A program made the position numbers and the translations under genes. The notes under the pieces were generated by a model. It searched no databases, had not been told where the DNA came from, and was given only the letters and a program-made list of their open reading frames with translations. A stretch of DNA of 32,305 nucleotides from a virus, in IMG/VR virus record IMGVR_UViG_3300047481_000521, positions 1-32,305 of that record; one strand, given 5' to 3'. Shown piece by piece: positions 22,610-28,702 of the stretch; position 1 is the stretch's first letter; the number at the start of each line of letters is the position of its first letter.

Positions 22610-23755
22610 ATGCAAGTCAAAGGAATGACAGTATTCAATACTGATCACTTTGATTCCAAAAAACAACCAATGTTTTTCGGAAAACCACTTGGAATTCAAC
22701 GATATGATTCATACAAATATCCAATTTTTGAAAAACTTACAACTCAACAATTAGGATACTTCTGGAGACCAGAAGAAGTTTCTCTTCAAAAAGATCGCGG
22801 AGATTATCAAACACTCCGCCCAGAGCAAAAGCATATCTATACTTCTAATCTGAAGTATCAAATCATGCTTGACAGTGTTCAGGGCCGTGGACCAGGAATG
22901 GCATTCTTACCTTATTGCTCACTTCCTGAATTGGAAGCATGTATGGAAGTGTGGGGATTTATGGAGATGATCCATAGTCGTTCATACACATACATCATCA
23001 AGAATGTTTATTCGGATCCATCTGAAGTATTTGATACAATCATCACAGATGAACGTATCTTGGAAAGATCTTCGAGTGTCACGGAATCATATGATGATTT
23101 CATAAATTCCGCGCAAAGTTATGGTGCATCTAATGCTTGGATGCATAATCTTGAAGGAGTACCGTACGCTAAGGAAACACTCAACGATGTTAAACGAAAG
23201 TTGTACAGAGCAGTCGCAAACGTTAACATTCTTGAAGGTATTCGGTTCTACGTTAGTTTTGCTTGTAGTTTCGCCTTTGGTGAACTTAAGCTTATGGAAG
23301 GATCCGCTAAGATCATCTCTCTTATCGCAAGAGACGAAAACCAACATCTAGCAATCACGCAAAACATCTTAAACAAGTGGCGTGATGGTGATGATCCAGA
23401 AATGAAGCAAATCGCTAAAGAAGAAGAGGAGTGGGTTTATGCAATGTTTGATCGTGCAGTAAATGAAGAAAAACGTTGGGCAGACTATCTGTTCAAAGAT
23501 GGAAGCATGATTGGACTTAACGATAAACTTCTTCAACAGTACGTAGAATGGGTTGCAAATCGTCGATTAAAAGCGATTGGTCTTAAACCACGATACGATA
23601 TTTCTGCAAACAATAATCCACTTCCATGGACTCAGCACTGGATTTCTTCTAAGGGACTTCAGGTAGCTCCCCAGGAAACGGAGGTAGAATCGTATGTAGT
23701 TGGTGGAATCAAACAAGATATGAAAAAAGATGCATTTAGTGGTTTTAAATTGTAA
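22610..23755 (+). CDS. nrdB: ribonucleotide reductase, small subunit (class Ia)
   Basis: 381-aa NrdB holding the diiron-tyrosyl radical cofactor. Ligands and radical Tyr are intact: E119, H122 and Y126 in EMIHSRSYTYI (E. coli E115, H118, Y122), plus LDSVQGR, NILEGIRFY and ARDENQHL. ATG 22610 is preferred because AAGGA lies 8-12 bases upstream; ATG 22625 would give a protein starting MTVFNTDHF and is the alternative. A terminator follows. No glutaredoxin or thioredoxin gene is seen nearby. Confidence 0.95.
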   Translation: MQVKGMTVFNTDHFDSKKQPMFFGKPLGIQRYDSYKYPIFEKLTTQQLGYFWRPEEVSLQKDRGDYQTLRPEQKHIYTSNLKYQIMLDSVQGRGPGMAFLPYCSLPELEACMEVWGFMEMIHSRSYTYIIKNVYSDPSEVFDTIITDERILERSSSVTESYDDFINSAQSYGASNAWMHNLEGVPYAKETLNDVKRKLYRAVANVNILEGIRFYVSFACSFAFGELKLMEGSAKIISLIARDENQHLAITQNILNKWRDGDDPEMKQIAKEEEEWVYAMFDRAVNEEKRWADYLFKDGSMIGLNDKLLQQYVEWVANRRLKAIGLKPRYDISANNNPLPWTQHWISSKGLQVAPQETEVESYVVGGIKQDMKKDAFSGFKL

Positions 23756-23778
23756 TATTTAAATAAAACATTATACAT

Positions 23779-23805
23779 AGAGGAGCAATAGTCTCCTCTT
23801 TTTTT
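23779..23805 (+). terminator. intrinsic terminator after nrdB
   Basis: AGAGGAG (23779-23785), 7-base loop, CTCCTCT (23793-23799), followed by a T run immediately before the next ATG at 23806. Confidence 0.92.
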
Positions 23806-23967
23806 ATGCCTAGAAATCAGATTTCTAAACAAGAAATAAAAACTCGTGTGTTAGAATTGAAACATCAACTTTATCTTGATCATATAAGACACGATATGGA
23901 CATGAAAGGACTTGCCCATAAATATCTGAATCAAGTTATTGACATTATTGATGAGTACCGATATTGA
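23806..23967 (+). CDS. small helical protein (53 aa)
   Basis: 53 codons beginning MPRNQISKQEIKTRVLELK and ending LNQVIDIIDEYRY. Two amphipathic helices, no membrane segment. Its ATG abuts the nrdB terminator T run, so with the terminator active it would be read only by readthrough or by an unseen promoter. It overlaps the GIY-YIG gene by 17 bases. The type is familiar from cyanophages; the function is unknown. Confidence 0.7.
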   Translation: MPRNQISKQEIKTRVLELKHQLYLDHIRHDMDMKGLAHKYLNQVIDIIDEYRY

Positions 23968-24394
23968 CTATGAGAACCCATGGTACTATAATGGGCAAGT
24001 GTTTCTTTCCGACAATATTGGTGACAACTTTGGATTCGTTTATTTGATTGAAAACAAATTAAACGGTAGAAAATATATTGGAAGAAAATACTTCTGGTCA
24101 TTTCGAAAACCAAAAGGCAAAAGTCGAAAAGTAAAATCTGAATCTGATTGGAAAAAGTATTATGGGTCTTGTCCGGAACTTAAAGAAGACATTATCAAGT
24201 TTGGCAGAGAAAATTTTAGTCGAACTATGTTATCAGTACATAAAACAGGCGGCAGAACAAACTTCGAAGAAACGCGGCAGTTATTTGCAAACAATGTACT
24301 CACAGAATCGCTTGACGATGGAAGCCCAGCGTGGTACAATAGCAACATCCTCAGCAGATACTTCCGAAAAGATTATTATGGAAAAGACGATTGA
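23951..24394 (+). CDS. GIY-YIG family protein, probable endonuclease
   Basis: 147 aa. Residues 28-46 read GFVYLIENK...RKYIGRK, the GIY-YIG signature with the second element as KYIG followed by Arg/Lys. Downstream are KYYGSCPELKEDI and FGRENFSRTML, typical of phage GIY-YIG nucleases (SegE-like), and FEETRQLF supplies a candidate catalytic Glu. Such proteins act as homing endonucleases or host-DNA nucleases. It is embedded by overlaps on both sides (17 bases each), which argues for a settled rather than newly arrived gene. Confidence 0.8.
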   Translation: MSTDIDYENPWYYNGQVFLSDNIGDNFGFVYLIENKLNGRKYIGRKYFWSFRKPKGKSRKVKSESDWKKYYGSCPELKEDIIKFGRENFSRTMLSVHKTGGRTNFEETRQLFANNVLTESLDDGSPAWYNSNILSRYFRKDYYGKDD

Positions 24395-24602
24395 ACCAGT
24401 TGCATATGTTCGTGATTGGAGTATTGATCGCATTCATGAACTTGCTGAAGGAGATCTGAAAAGTCAATTTGATGCAGTTGCAATCGCAGAAGAATTTGCT
24501 GAGTGGATTCATCTTCCTCAAGGCCCAAACCACCTACAGTGTCTTGTGCTTGAACGACACCCTGGATTTGGGGATCAAGAGATTGACATTCTTGACAAAT
24601 AA
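24378..24602 (+). CDS. small acidic protein (74 aa)
   Basis: Starts MEKTIEPVAYVRDWSIDRIHELAEGD inside the end of the GIY-YIG gene (given here as the first residues MEKTIEPVAY). Acidic and helical, with an AIAEEFAEWIHLP helix and a C-terminal DQEIDILDK. The last three codons and stop form the -35 element of the next promoter. I do not recognise a family. Confidence 0.65.
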   Translation: MEKTIEPVAYVRDWSIDRIHELAEGDLKSQFDAVAIAEEFAEWIHLPQGPNHLQCLVLERHPGFGDQEIDILDK

Positions 24603-24620
24603 TAAATAATCACTTATAAT
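24592..24620 (+). promoter_or_regulatory. perfect sigma70-type promoter ahead of the RlpA-like gene
   Basis: TTGACA (24592-24597), 17-base spacer, TATAAT (24615-24620). The -35 is formed from the last codons of the upstream gene. An AATAAATA late-type box (24601-24608) lies inside its spacer, so the site may be read both early and late. Confidence 0.9.
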
Positions 24621-24628
24621 GTTTTTAT

Positions 24629-24651
24629 ACCCGTCAAATTCGACGGGTTTT
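24629..24651 (+). terminator. hairpin with T run at the start of the leader
   Basis: ACCCGTC (24629-24635), 6-base loop, GACGGGT (24642-24648), then TTT. It could terminate upstream transcription. RNA from the promoter above would begin about 24627 and carry this hairpin at its very 5' end. Confidence 0.75.
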
Positions 24652-24677
24652 CTCATAATGAGACAGTGAATGACAAT

Positions 24678-24739
24678 TAGAGCCTAGGAGATTGCCCCTT
24701 GAGAAAGGGGAAGTGCGCTTTCTCTATTAGGATGTAGAG
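24678..24739 (+). ncRNA. structured leader RNA candidate upstream of the RlpA-like gene
   Basis: CCCCTT-GAGA-AAGGGG (24695-24710) is a 6-bp hairpin closed by a GNRA tetraloop. Around it GAGA (24688-24691) can pair with TCTC (24721-24724), and CCTA (24683-24686) with TAGG (24728-24731). CTCTA (24722-24726) can instead pair with TAGAG at 24678-24682 or with an identical TAGAG at 24735-24739, giving exclusive alternatives. No known riboswitch class was recognised, and the gene's ATG at 24754 lacks a Shine-Dalgarno sequence. Function is inference. Confidence 0.5.
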
Positions 24740-24753
24740 TTCTATCAATTTTA

Positions 24754-25116
24754 ATGCTTTTTAAAACACTTTCAATTCTTGCTTTTGCTGTTACAGGACT
24801 GGCACCCCTTCAAGCAAAGGCAGCGAGCGGATGTTCCCTCGCATCACATTATGGTATTGGTGACGGATATCATGGGCAGACAACTGCTAATGGAGAAAGA
24901 TACAATGCTTATGGAAAATCAGTAGCACATCGATGGTTGCCTTTTGGTACTAAATTGCGAGTAACGAATCAATCAAATGGCAAATCTGTAATTGTGCGTG
25001 TAAATGATCGTGGCCCTTACGTTGGCGGACGAGATCTTGACTTGTCTTATGGTGCATTCTCTTCCATTTCTCACCCAGGTCGAGGCGTTGCTAACGTATG
25101 TTATTCACGAGTCTAA
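24754..25116 (+). CDS. exported RlpA-like double-psi beta-barrel protein
   Basis: 120 aa. The N-terminal signal peptide (MLFKTLSILAFAVTG, cleavage likely after AKA near residue 23) directs it to the periplasm or outside. The rest is a single RlpA-type domain: C-S-L-A-S-H-Y-G, a Q-T-T-A-N-G-E-R-Y motif, LPFGTKLRVTN and V-N-D-R-G-P-Y-V with the conserved Asp, then DLDLSYGAF. RlpA proteins cut denuded glycan strands of peptidoglycan. It lacks the SPOR domain and the lipoprotein Cys of cellular RlpA, but has two Cys (C27 and C116) that could pair. A lysis or cell-wall role is plausible. Own promoter and terminator. Confidence 0.85.
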   Translation: MLFKTLSILAFAVTGLAPLQAKAASGCSLASHYGIGDGYHGQTTANGERYNAYGKSVAHRWLPFGTKLRVTNQSNGKSVIVRVNDRGPYVGGRDLDLSYGAFSSISHPGRGVANVCYSRV

Positions 25117-25122
25117 TTGAAT

Positions 25123-25130
25123 AATAAATA
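25123..25130 (+). promoter_or_regulatory. probable late promoter (AATAAATA)
   Basis: AATAAATA between the RlpA-like gene and its terminator hairpin, 28 bases before the next ATG. Confidence 0.4.
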
Positions 25131-25132
25131 TT

Positions 25133-25154
25133 GGGGAGGCAGGTTCTCCCCTTT
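25133..25154 (+). terminator. terminator hairpin after the RlpA-like gene
   Basis: GGGGAG (25133-25138), 7-base loop, CTCCCC (25146-25151), then TTT. A short T run makes it moderately strong. Confidence 0.75.
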
Positions 25155-25157
25155 CTT

Positions 25158-25343
25158 ATGTCAATCTCAGCAAAGGTTGTATCAAAACTTTTAAGTTGGT
25201 CGAGTGATAATCAACTTAAGAATCGTTGTAAAATTACTCTTGATACATACTTACATTACGAGCCAAATTTAACTGAGGAAGAATTAGAAAAGGCTCTAAA
25301 AATTTATCTTGAAGGTCTAGAAGATGAACTTCAATTTTGGTAA
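25158..25343 (+). CDS. small acidic protein (61 aa)
   Basis: Starts MSISAKVVSKLLSWSSDNQ; an acidic helical C-terminal half contains LTEEELEKALKIYLEGLEDE. The ATG at 25158 is chosen because the frame upstream lies inside the terminator. It overlaps the next gene by 20 bases. No family recognised; cytoplasmic by composition. Confidence 0.65.
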   Translation: MSISAKVVSKLLSWSSDNQLKNRCKITLDTYLHYEPNLTEEELEKALKIYLEGLEDELQFW

Positions 25344-25737
25344 AAAGAAACCAGATAAAAAGCAATTACTTATACTTAGTGTAGTGTTATCAAGTATAAT
25401 TGCAACACTCTCACAATGTACTGGAGCATCAGAAAATGGACTTTGGGACTTATTGGATGAGATTCAGAGAAAGTATTTCCCGCAAACTATTCTCAATGAG
25501 ATTTTTATTCAAGATTCTGACAAAGTAGAACGTAGAATCAAGCGGGATGTTGATAGAGCGATTCGTGATGTCACACCAGAGTATGATCGGATTATTTCCG
25601 ATTATGCTCGCAAATATAAACAAAAATATGTGGAAGAAAAAAATGATGAATCTGTGTGTTACACTGATGAATGTAAAGCACTTGCACCACCAATGAGAAT
25701 CTGTTCTATATGGGTTGACGACTGCCCCAAGGACTAG
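25324..25737 (+). CDS. exported or membrane-anchored protein, lipoprotein-like
   Basis: 137 aa. A basic N-terminus (KKKPDKKQ) and a hydrophobic stretch (LLILSVVLSSIIATLS, about 15-30) are followed by Cys32, giving L-S-Q-C, a lipobox-like site but with Gln before Cys, which is atypical. The rest is charged and helical (RRIKRDVDRAIRDVT, IISDYARKYKQKY) with four Cys near the C-terminus. It could be a lipoprotein or an uncleaved single-span protein facing the periplasm. Just downstream of the RlpA-like gene, it might join in lysis (spanin-like), which is inference. Confidence 0.7.
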   Translation: MNFNFGKKKPDKKQLLILSVVLSSIIATLSQCTGASENGLWDLLDEIQRKYFPQTILNEIFIQDSDKVERRIKRDVDRAIRDVTPEYDRIISDYARKYKQKYVEEKNDESVCYTDECKALAPPMRICSIWVDDCPKD

Positions 25738-25756
25738 TATAATAAGAAAGTCGTTA

Positions 25757-25830
25757 GGGTCCATAGTTCAGATGGATAGAACAACAGCCTTCTAAGCTGT
25801 GTGTCGCAGGTTCGAGTCCTGCTGGACCTG
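25757..25830 (+). tRNA. tRNA-Arg (UCU)
   Basis: Acceptor GGGTCCA/TGGACCT, D stem GTTC/GAAC, anticodon stem ACAGC/GCTGT with loop CTTCTAA (anticodon TCT), T arm GCAGG/CCTGC. No CCA encoded. Decodes AGA/AGG, codons common in AT-rich phage genes. Confidence 0.95.
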
Positions 25831-25859
25831 TTGACAATTATACTCAATTACTCTATAAT
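25831..25859 (+). promoter_or_regulatory. perfect sigma70-type promoter for tRNA-Gly and tRNA-Asn
   Basis: TTGACA (25831-25836) begins at the base after tRNA-Arg; 17-base spacer; TATAAT (25854-25859). Expected start about 25866, 4 bases before tRNA-Gly. Confidence 0.9.
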
Positions 25860-25869
25860 TGTCTCATAA

Positions 25870-25940
25870 GCGGGTATGGTGTAGCGGTAACACGCCATCC
25901 TTCCAAGTTGGAATCACCGGTTCGAACCCGGTTACCCGCT
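25870..25940 (+). tRNA. tRNA-Gly (UCC)
   Basis: Acceptor GCGGGTA/TACCCGC, D stem GTGT/ACAC, anticodon loop CTTCCAA (anticodon TCC), T arm ACCGG/CCGGT. The anticodon stem CCATC/GTTGG contains one U-U mismatch. Confidence 0.92.
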
Positions 25941-25947
25941 CCTAAAT

Positions 25948-26019
25948 TCCCCTGTGGCGCAGCGGTAGCGCAGTTGACTGTTAATCAATGGGTCGCAAGT
26001 TCGAATCTTGCCGGGGGAG
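25948..26019 (+). tRNA. tRNA-Asn (GUU)
   Basis: Acceptor TCCCCTG/CGGGGGA, D stem GCGC/GCGC, anticodon stem GTTGA/TCAAT with loop CTGTTAA (anticodon GTT), T arm GCAAG/CTTGC. No CCA encoded. Confidence 0.94.
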
Positions 26020-26058
26020 TTGGTAGAATACCTTATAAATAAAAAAGTATTCTACCAA
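26020..26058 (+). repeat. 12-bp inverted repeat with a late promoter in the loop
   Basis: TTGGTAGAATAC (26020-26031) and GTATTCTACCAA (26047-26058) are perfect inverted copies separated by 15 bases that contain TATAAATA (26034-26041). The repeat starts at the base after tRNA-Asn and ends 4 bases before the HNH start codon. It can be a stem-loop in RNA or a protein-binding palindrome in DNA. Confidence 0.88.
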
Positions 26059-26062
26059 ATAT

Positions 26063-26494
26063 ATGAAACAAACTGCGATCTGTCTAAATTGCTCTAAGGT
26101 ATTTGAATATAATCCTTACCATAAAAGAGGTAAGTATTGTAATAATAAGTGCCAACAAGAACATTTTAGAAATCAGTATATTGCTGAATGGAAACAAGGT
26201 TTAGTTTCAGGAGGTTCTTCTTACAATTTATCTCAATATGTAAGAAATTACCTCATGGAAGCAGCACAACATAAGTGCTCTAAATGTGGGTGGTTTGGAA
26301 CTAATATTCATACAGGAAAAGTTCCACTTGAAATTGATCATATTGATGATAATCCATTTAATCATTCGCCAGACAATTTGCAAGTTTTATGTCCAAATTG
26401 TCATTCTCTAAAAACTCAACCTCCAAATAAAAGTAAAGGTGGAAGATATAAAAATGGAAATCATCCAAAATATGGGAGCATAGCTCAGCGGTAG
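26063..26494 (+). CDS. HNH endonuclease, probable homing enzyme
   Basis: 143 aa. An N-terminal zinc ribbon (C-L-N-C ... C-N-N-K-C) is followed by a classical HNH module: CSKCGW, then EIDHIDDN near residue 89, DNLQVLCPNCHSLKT, and a basic tail. This is the layout of phage HNH homing endonucleases that cut a related genome and copy themselves in. The final codons (GSIAQR and TAG) are the first 21 bases of tRNA-Val, so the ORF runs into the tRNA. The low G+C and strongly A/T-ending codons stand out from the replication genes. Preceded by an inverted repeat enclosing a late promoter. Confidence 0.88.
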   Translation: MKQTAICLNCSKVFEYNPYHKRGKYCNNKCQQEHFRNQYIAEWKQGLVSGGSSYNLSQYVRNYLMEAAQHKCSKCGWFGTNIHTGKVPLEIDHIDDNPFNHSPDNLQVLCPNCHSLKTQPPNKSKGGRYKNGNHPKYGSIAQR

Positions 26495-26546
26495 CAGCGT
26501 CTGCTTTACACGCAGAATGTCGGGGGTTCGAATCCCTCTGCTCCCA
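26474..26546 (+). tRNA. tRNA-Val (UAC)
   Basis: Acceptor GGGAGCA/TGCTCCC, anticodon stem TCTGC/GCAGA with loop TTTACAC (anticodon TAC), T arm GGGGG-TTCGAAT-CCCTC. Its first 21 bases also encode the HNH C-terminus and stop codon. No CCA encoded. Confidence 0.94.
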
Positions 26547-26548
26547 CT

Positions 26549-26556
26549 TATAAATA
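26549..26556 (+). promoter_or_regulatory. T4-type late promoter for dps
   Basis: TATAAATA two bases after tRNA-Val and 13 bases before the dps ATG. Confidence 0.65.
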
Positions 26557-26569
26557 CTTCAAAAAGATA

Positions 26570-27007
26570 ATGGACGAGTTATACGAACTTCTTCATAAAG
26601 CACAAACAAGTCTTTTCTGTTTATTTCAGAAAACCTGGGTTTATCATTGGAACGTGGTGGGATCTGATTTCTATCAACTACATAAAATATTTGGTAAGCA
26701 ATATGAAACAATGTTTGAGGAAATTGATCGCCTTACAGAACATATGCGTTATCTTCGCATGAAAGCCATAGGTCCAATTAGTATGGTTGTTGAAACTTCG
26801 GAAATTCCTGAGGCAAAAACTTCATCAACTGCAGAATCGATGGTCAGTCAATTGCTTGCTGATAACAAGACATTTTGTGAAATGTGTGCTAAAATTTCAG
26901 AAGAGTCGGAAAAACAAAGACAATATGCTACAGCAAATCTAGTTCAAGATTTAATGGAAGCACATGGTAAAAATGTTTGGATGTTACGTTCCTTTTTAAA
27001 AGAATGA
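26570..27007 (+). CDS. dps: Dps-like ferritin
   Basis: 145-aa four-helix ferritin of the Dps group, which normally stores iron and shields DNA from oxidants. The signature YHWNVVGSDFYQLH at 25-38 is followed by the helix to EEIDRLTEH. By alignment with E. coli Dps, H26, H38, D53 and E57 match ferroxidase residues H51, H63, D78 and E82, but the D67 equivalent is Gly42. The Lys-rich N-terminal DNA-binding tail of E. coli Dps is absent. Late promoter upstream; stop overlaps the next start (ATGA). A role in protecting DNA or holding iron late in infection is inference. Confidence 0.87.
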   Translation: MDELYELLHKAQTSLFCLFQKTWVYHWNVVGSDFYQLHKIFGKQYETMFEEIDRLTEHMRYLRMKAIGPISMVVETSEIPEAKTSSTAESMVSQLLADNKTFCEMCAKISEESEKQRQYATANLVQDLMEAHGKNVWMLRSFLKE

Positions 27008-27219
27008 AAAAGAAAACTATTAGTAAACTTATTCAGGGACCCTTGAGGTTTCATCATCAAGATATTCACGAAGAATTAGAAGAGATTAAAGGTAAATTGG
27101 ATCATGTTAGTAGTCAGATGCAAATGCTGCAACAAAGAATTGATTGGTACATCCAAACTACAGGTTTGCGGTTGCCCAAATCAGATGTCAGTGAAAGAGG
27201 ACAAGATCTCTGCGATTGA
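27004..27219 (+). CDS. small coiled-coil protein (71 aa), overlapping the next gene
   Basis: Starts in an ATGA overlap with dps. Basic N-terminus MKKKTISKLIQGP, then a heptad-like helix (HEELEEIKGKLDHVSSQM, then LQQRIDWYI) typical of a short coiled coil. The last 116 bases are shared, in another frame, with the zinc-ribbon gene that begins at 27104. The coiled-coil segment continues some 60 bases into the shared part, so both frames look coding; the tail after about residue 56 is less convincing. Confidence 0.6.
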   Translation: MKKKTISKLIQGPLRFHHQDIHEELEEIKGKLDHVSSQMQMLQQRIDWYIQTTGLRLPKSDVSERGQDLCD

Positions 27220-27352
27220 CTTATCTCAAATAGTTGTGGTAGAATCACATAACCAGAAAAAACAATCTGGTATTCTTTCATCCCAAGATCTTGCCTTTCA
27301 GGAGGCAAGGAGACAGCGTAAAGTTCGTAAACTCGAATTTGACGTTCGTTAA
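27104..27352 (+). CDS. zinc-ribbon conserved cyanophage protein (82 aa)
   Basis: Begins MLVVRCKCCNKELIG and has C-x-C-C ... C-x-C (about residues 6-9 and 22-24), a likely zinc knuckle, then MSVKEDKISAIDLSQIVVV and a basic C-terminus RRQRKVRKLEFDVR. I recall the same protein with R-C-K-x-C-N-K-E-L, CGCPN and RKL-x-F-x-VR ends in other cyanophages, so the upstream start inside the coiled-coil ORF is likely real. It ends 5 bases before tRNA-Ser. Confidence 0.75.
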   Translation: MLVVRCKCCNKELIGTSKLQVCGCPNQMSVKEDKISAIDLSQIVVVESHNQKKQSGILSSQDLAFQEARRQRKVRKLEFDVR

Positions 27353-27357
27353 ATATT

Positions 27358-27442
27358 GGAAGGGTGGTCGAGTGGTTGAAGGCTCTAGTCTTGAAAACTA
27401 GCGATGTGCAAGCATCCGTGGGTTCGAATCCCACCCCTTCCG
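27358..27442 (+). tRNA. tRNA-Ser (UGA)
   Basis: Class II tRNA of 85 nt with a long variable arm: acceptor GGAAGGG/CCCTTCC, anticodon stem CTAGT/ACTAG with loop CTTGAAA (anticodon TGA), T arm GTGGG/CCCAC. No CCA encoded. Confidence 0.95.
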
Positions 27443-27459
27443 TTTATAAGTAGTGTCAA

Positions 27460-28632
27460 ATGAAAATAGCAATTTTAGGTAAAGGGACATCCGCAATTAT
27501 TACATCCCTTGTGTGTATTAAAAATGGTTATGATGTTGAAATATATTTTGATCCAAATAAACCTCATTTAAACGTTGGTGAATCTACAACTCCACATATT
27601 GCAAGAATAATTAAAGAAACATTAAATATCTCAATAGGCGATTTAATAGATGAAAATATTGTTTCACTTAAAAATGGTATATTATTTGACGGATGGGGAA
27701 TAGGAAATACTTTCCGACATTATTTTAATGGTAACTTTGTAGCTTTTCATTTTGAAAGCGGCACATTTAATAAATTTATTCATGACATTTTAGAAAAACG
27801 TGGAGTAAAATATCATGCTTTTAAAATTGAAAAATATGATGTCAATTTAGATTTGGAAGAAATTATTATTAATGATATTTCTTATGATCACTTAATTTGT
27901 TGTTCTGGATGGGATAGAGGAGATGAATATAGAAAACCAATTTTTGAAACGGTGAACAATGCACTTGTTTATTCTAAAGAATGTTTCAGTAGTCAACCAT
28001 ACACACATCATTTAGCGACGATTGATGGTTGGCAATTTGGTCTTCCATTTCCAGATAGAAACTTAATCAAACACGGATATCTTTTTAATTCAAAATTTAC
28101 AAGTATTGAAGATGCAAGAAAAAGTATTGGATATGAAAATGTAAAACACATATCTTGGGATCCAAAATATTGTAAAAAAATGATTCAAAATCGTTTTTGT
28201 TCTTATAATGGAAACCGACTAATGTTTTTAGAACCTTTACAAGCTTTATCATTACACTATTACGCAATGTTTGCGGATTTTATTTGTTCTTTTATCGGTG
28301 ACAGGAAGCATGAAAACTATGTCAAATATAATCAACTATATTACAAAGAAATGTTTAACTATCAATTATCTCTTGCATGGCATTACAGTTATGGGTCTAA
28401 ATACAAATCCTCATTTTGGAGTGATGTTGTAAAAAGATCACAAGAATTAATGAATACTTCATATATTACTAATCGAGAATATTATGAAGATGCTCTTCAG
28501 CACGATAGAAAATTCTCTTCAAGGGAATATTTCAACATTGGATGTTTTGGATATAAAGATTATCTTCAAGTTCATGCTGGTATGATGGGACAAAAAATGG
28601 AGTTTAAGGATACCTATACAAATTTCTGGTGA
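27460..28632 (+). CDS. tryptophan-halogenase-like flavoprotein
   Basis: 390-aa FAD-dependent protein of the tryptophan halogenase family. FAD-binding motif G-K-G-T-S-A (7-12) after the first beta strand; VGESTTPH at 39-46 matches the conserved VGEAT-P motif; G-W-Q-F-G-L-P-F near residue 190 corresponds to the WxWxIP halogenase motif but with Phe for the second Trp. True halogenases are longer (about 500-540 aa), so activity cannot be assumed. Homologues annotated as halogenases are known in cyanophages. The gene is AT-rich (bases 27541-27600 are 17/60 G+C), unlike the replication genes. It sits alone between tRNA-Ser and a small-gene operon, with no flavin reductase in sight. Confidence 0.82.
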   Translation: MKIAILGKGTSAIITSLVCIKNGYDVEIYFDPNKPHLNVGESTTPHIARIIKETLNISIGDLIDENIVSLKNGILFDGWGIGNTFRHYFNGNFVAFHFESGTFNKFIHDILEKRGVKYHAFKIEKYDVNLDLEEIIINDISYDHLICCSGWDRGDEYRKPIFETVNNALVYSKECFSSQPYTHHLATIDGWQFGLPFPDRNLIKHGYLFNSKFTSIEDARKSIGYENVKHISWDPKYCKKMIQNRFCSYNGNRLMFLEPLQALSLHYYAMFADFICSFIGDRKHENYVKYNQLYYKEMFNYQLSLAWHYSYGSKYKSSFWSDVVKRSQELMNTSYITNREYYEDALQHDRKFSSREYFNIGCFGYKDYLQVHAGMMGQKMEFKDTYTNFW

Positions 28633-28674
28633 TTTAATAATTTCTTAAACAGTGTTACATAATGAACACAATGG

Positions 28675-28702
28675 TTGACTTTTGAACTGTAGTGATTAGT
28701 AT
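28675..28702 (+). promoter_or_regulatory. sigma70-type promoter
   Basis: TTGACT (28675-28680), 16-base spacer, TAGTAT (28697-28702), 26 bases before the next ATG. The intergenic region 28633-28727 otherwise holds only the inverted repeat listed separately. Confidence 0.6.

Noticed and set aside
24678-24739. Glutamine (downstream-peptide), preQ1 or other known riboswitch
   Set aside because: None of the consensus cores I remember for these classes is present; only generic hairpins are.
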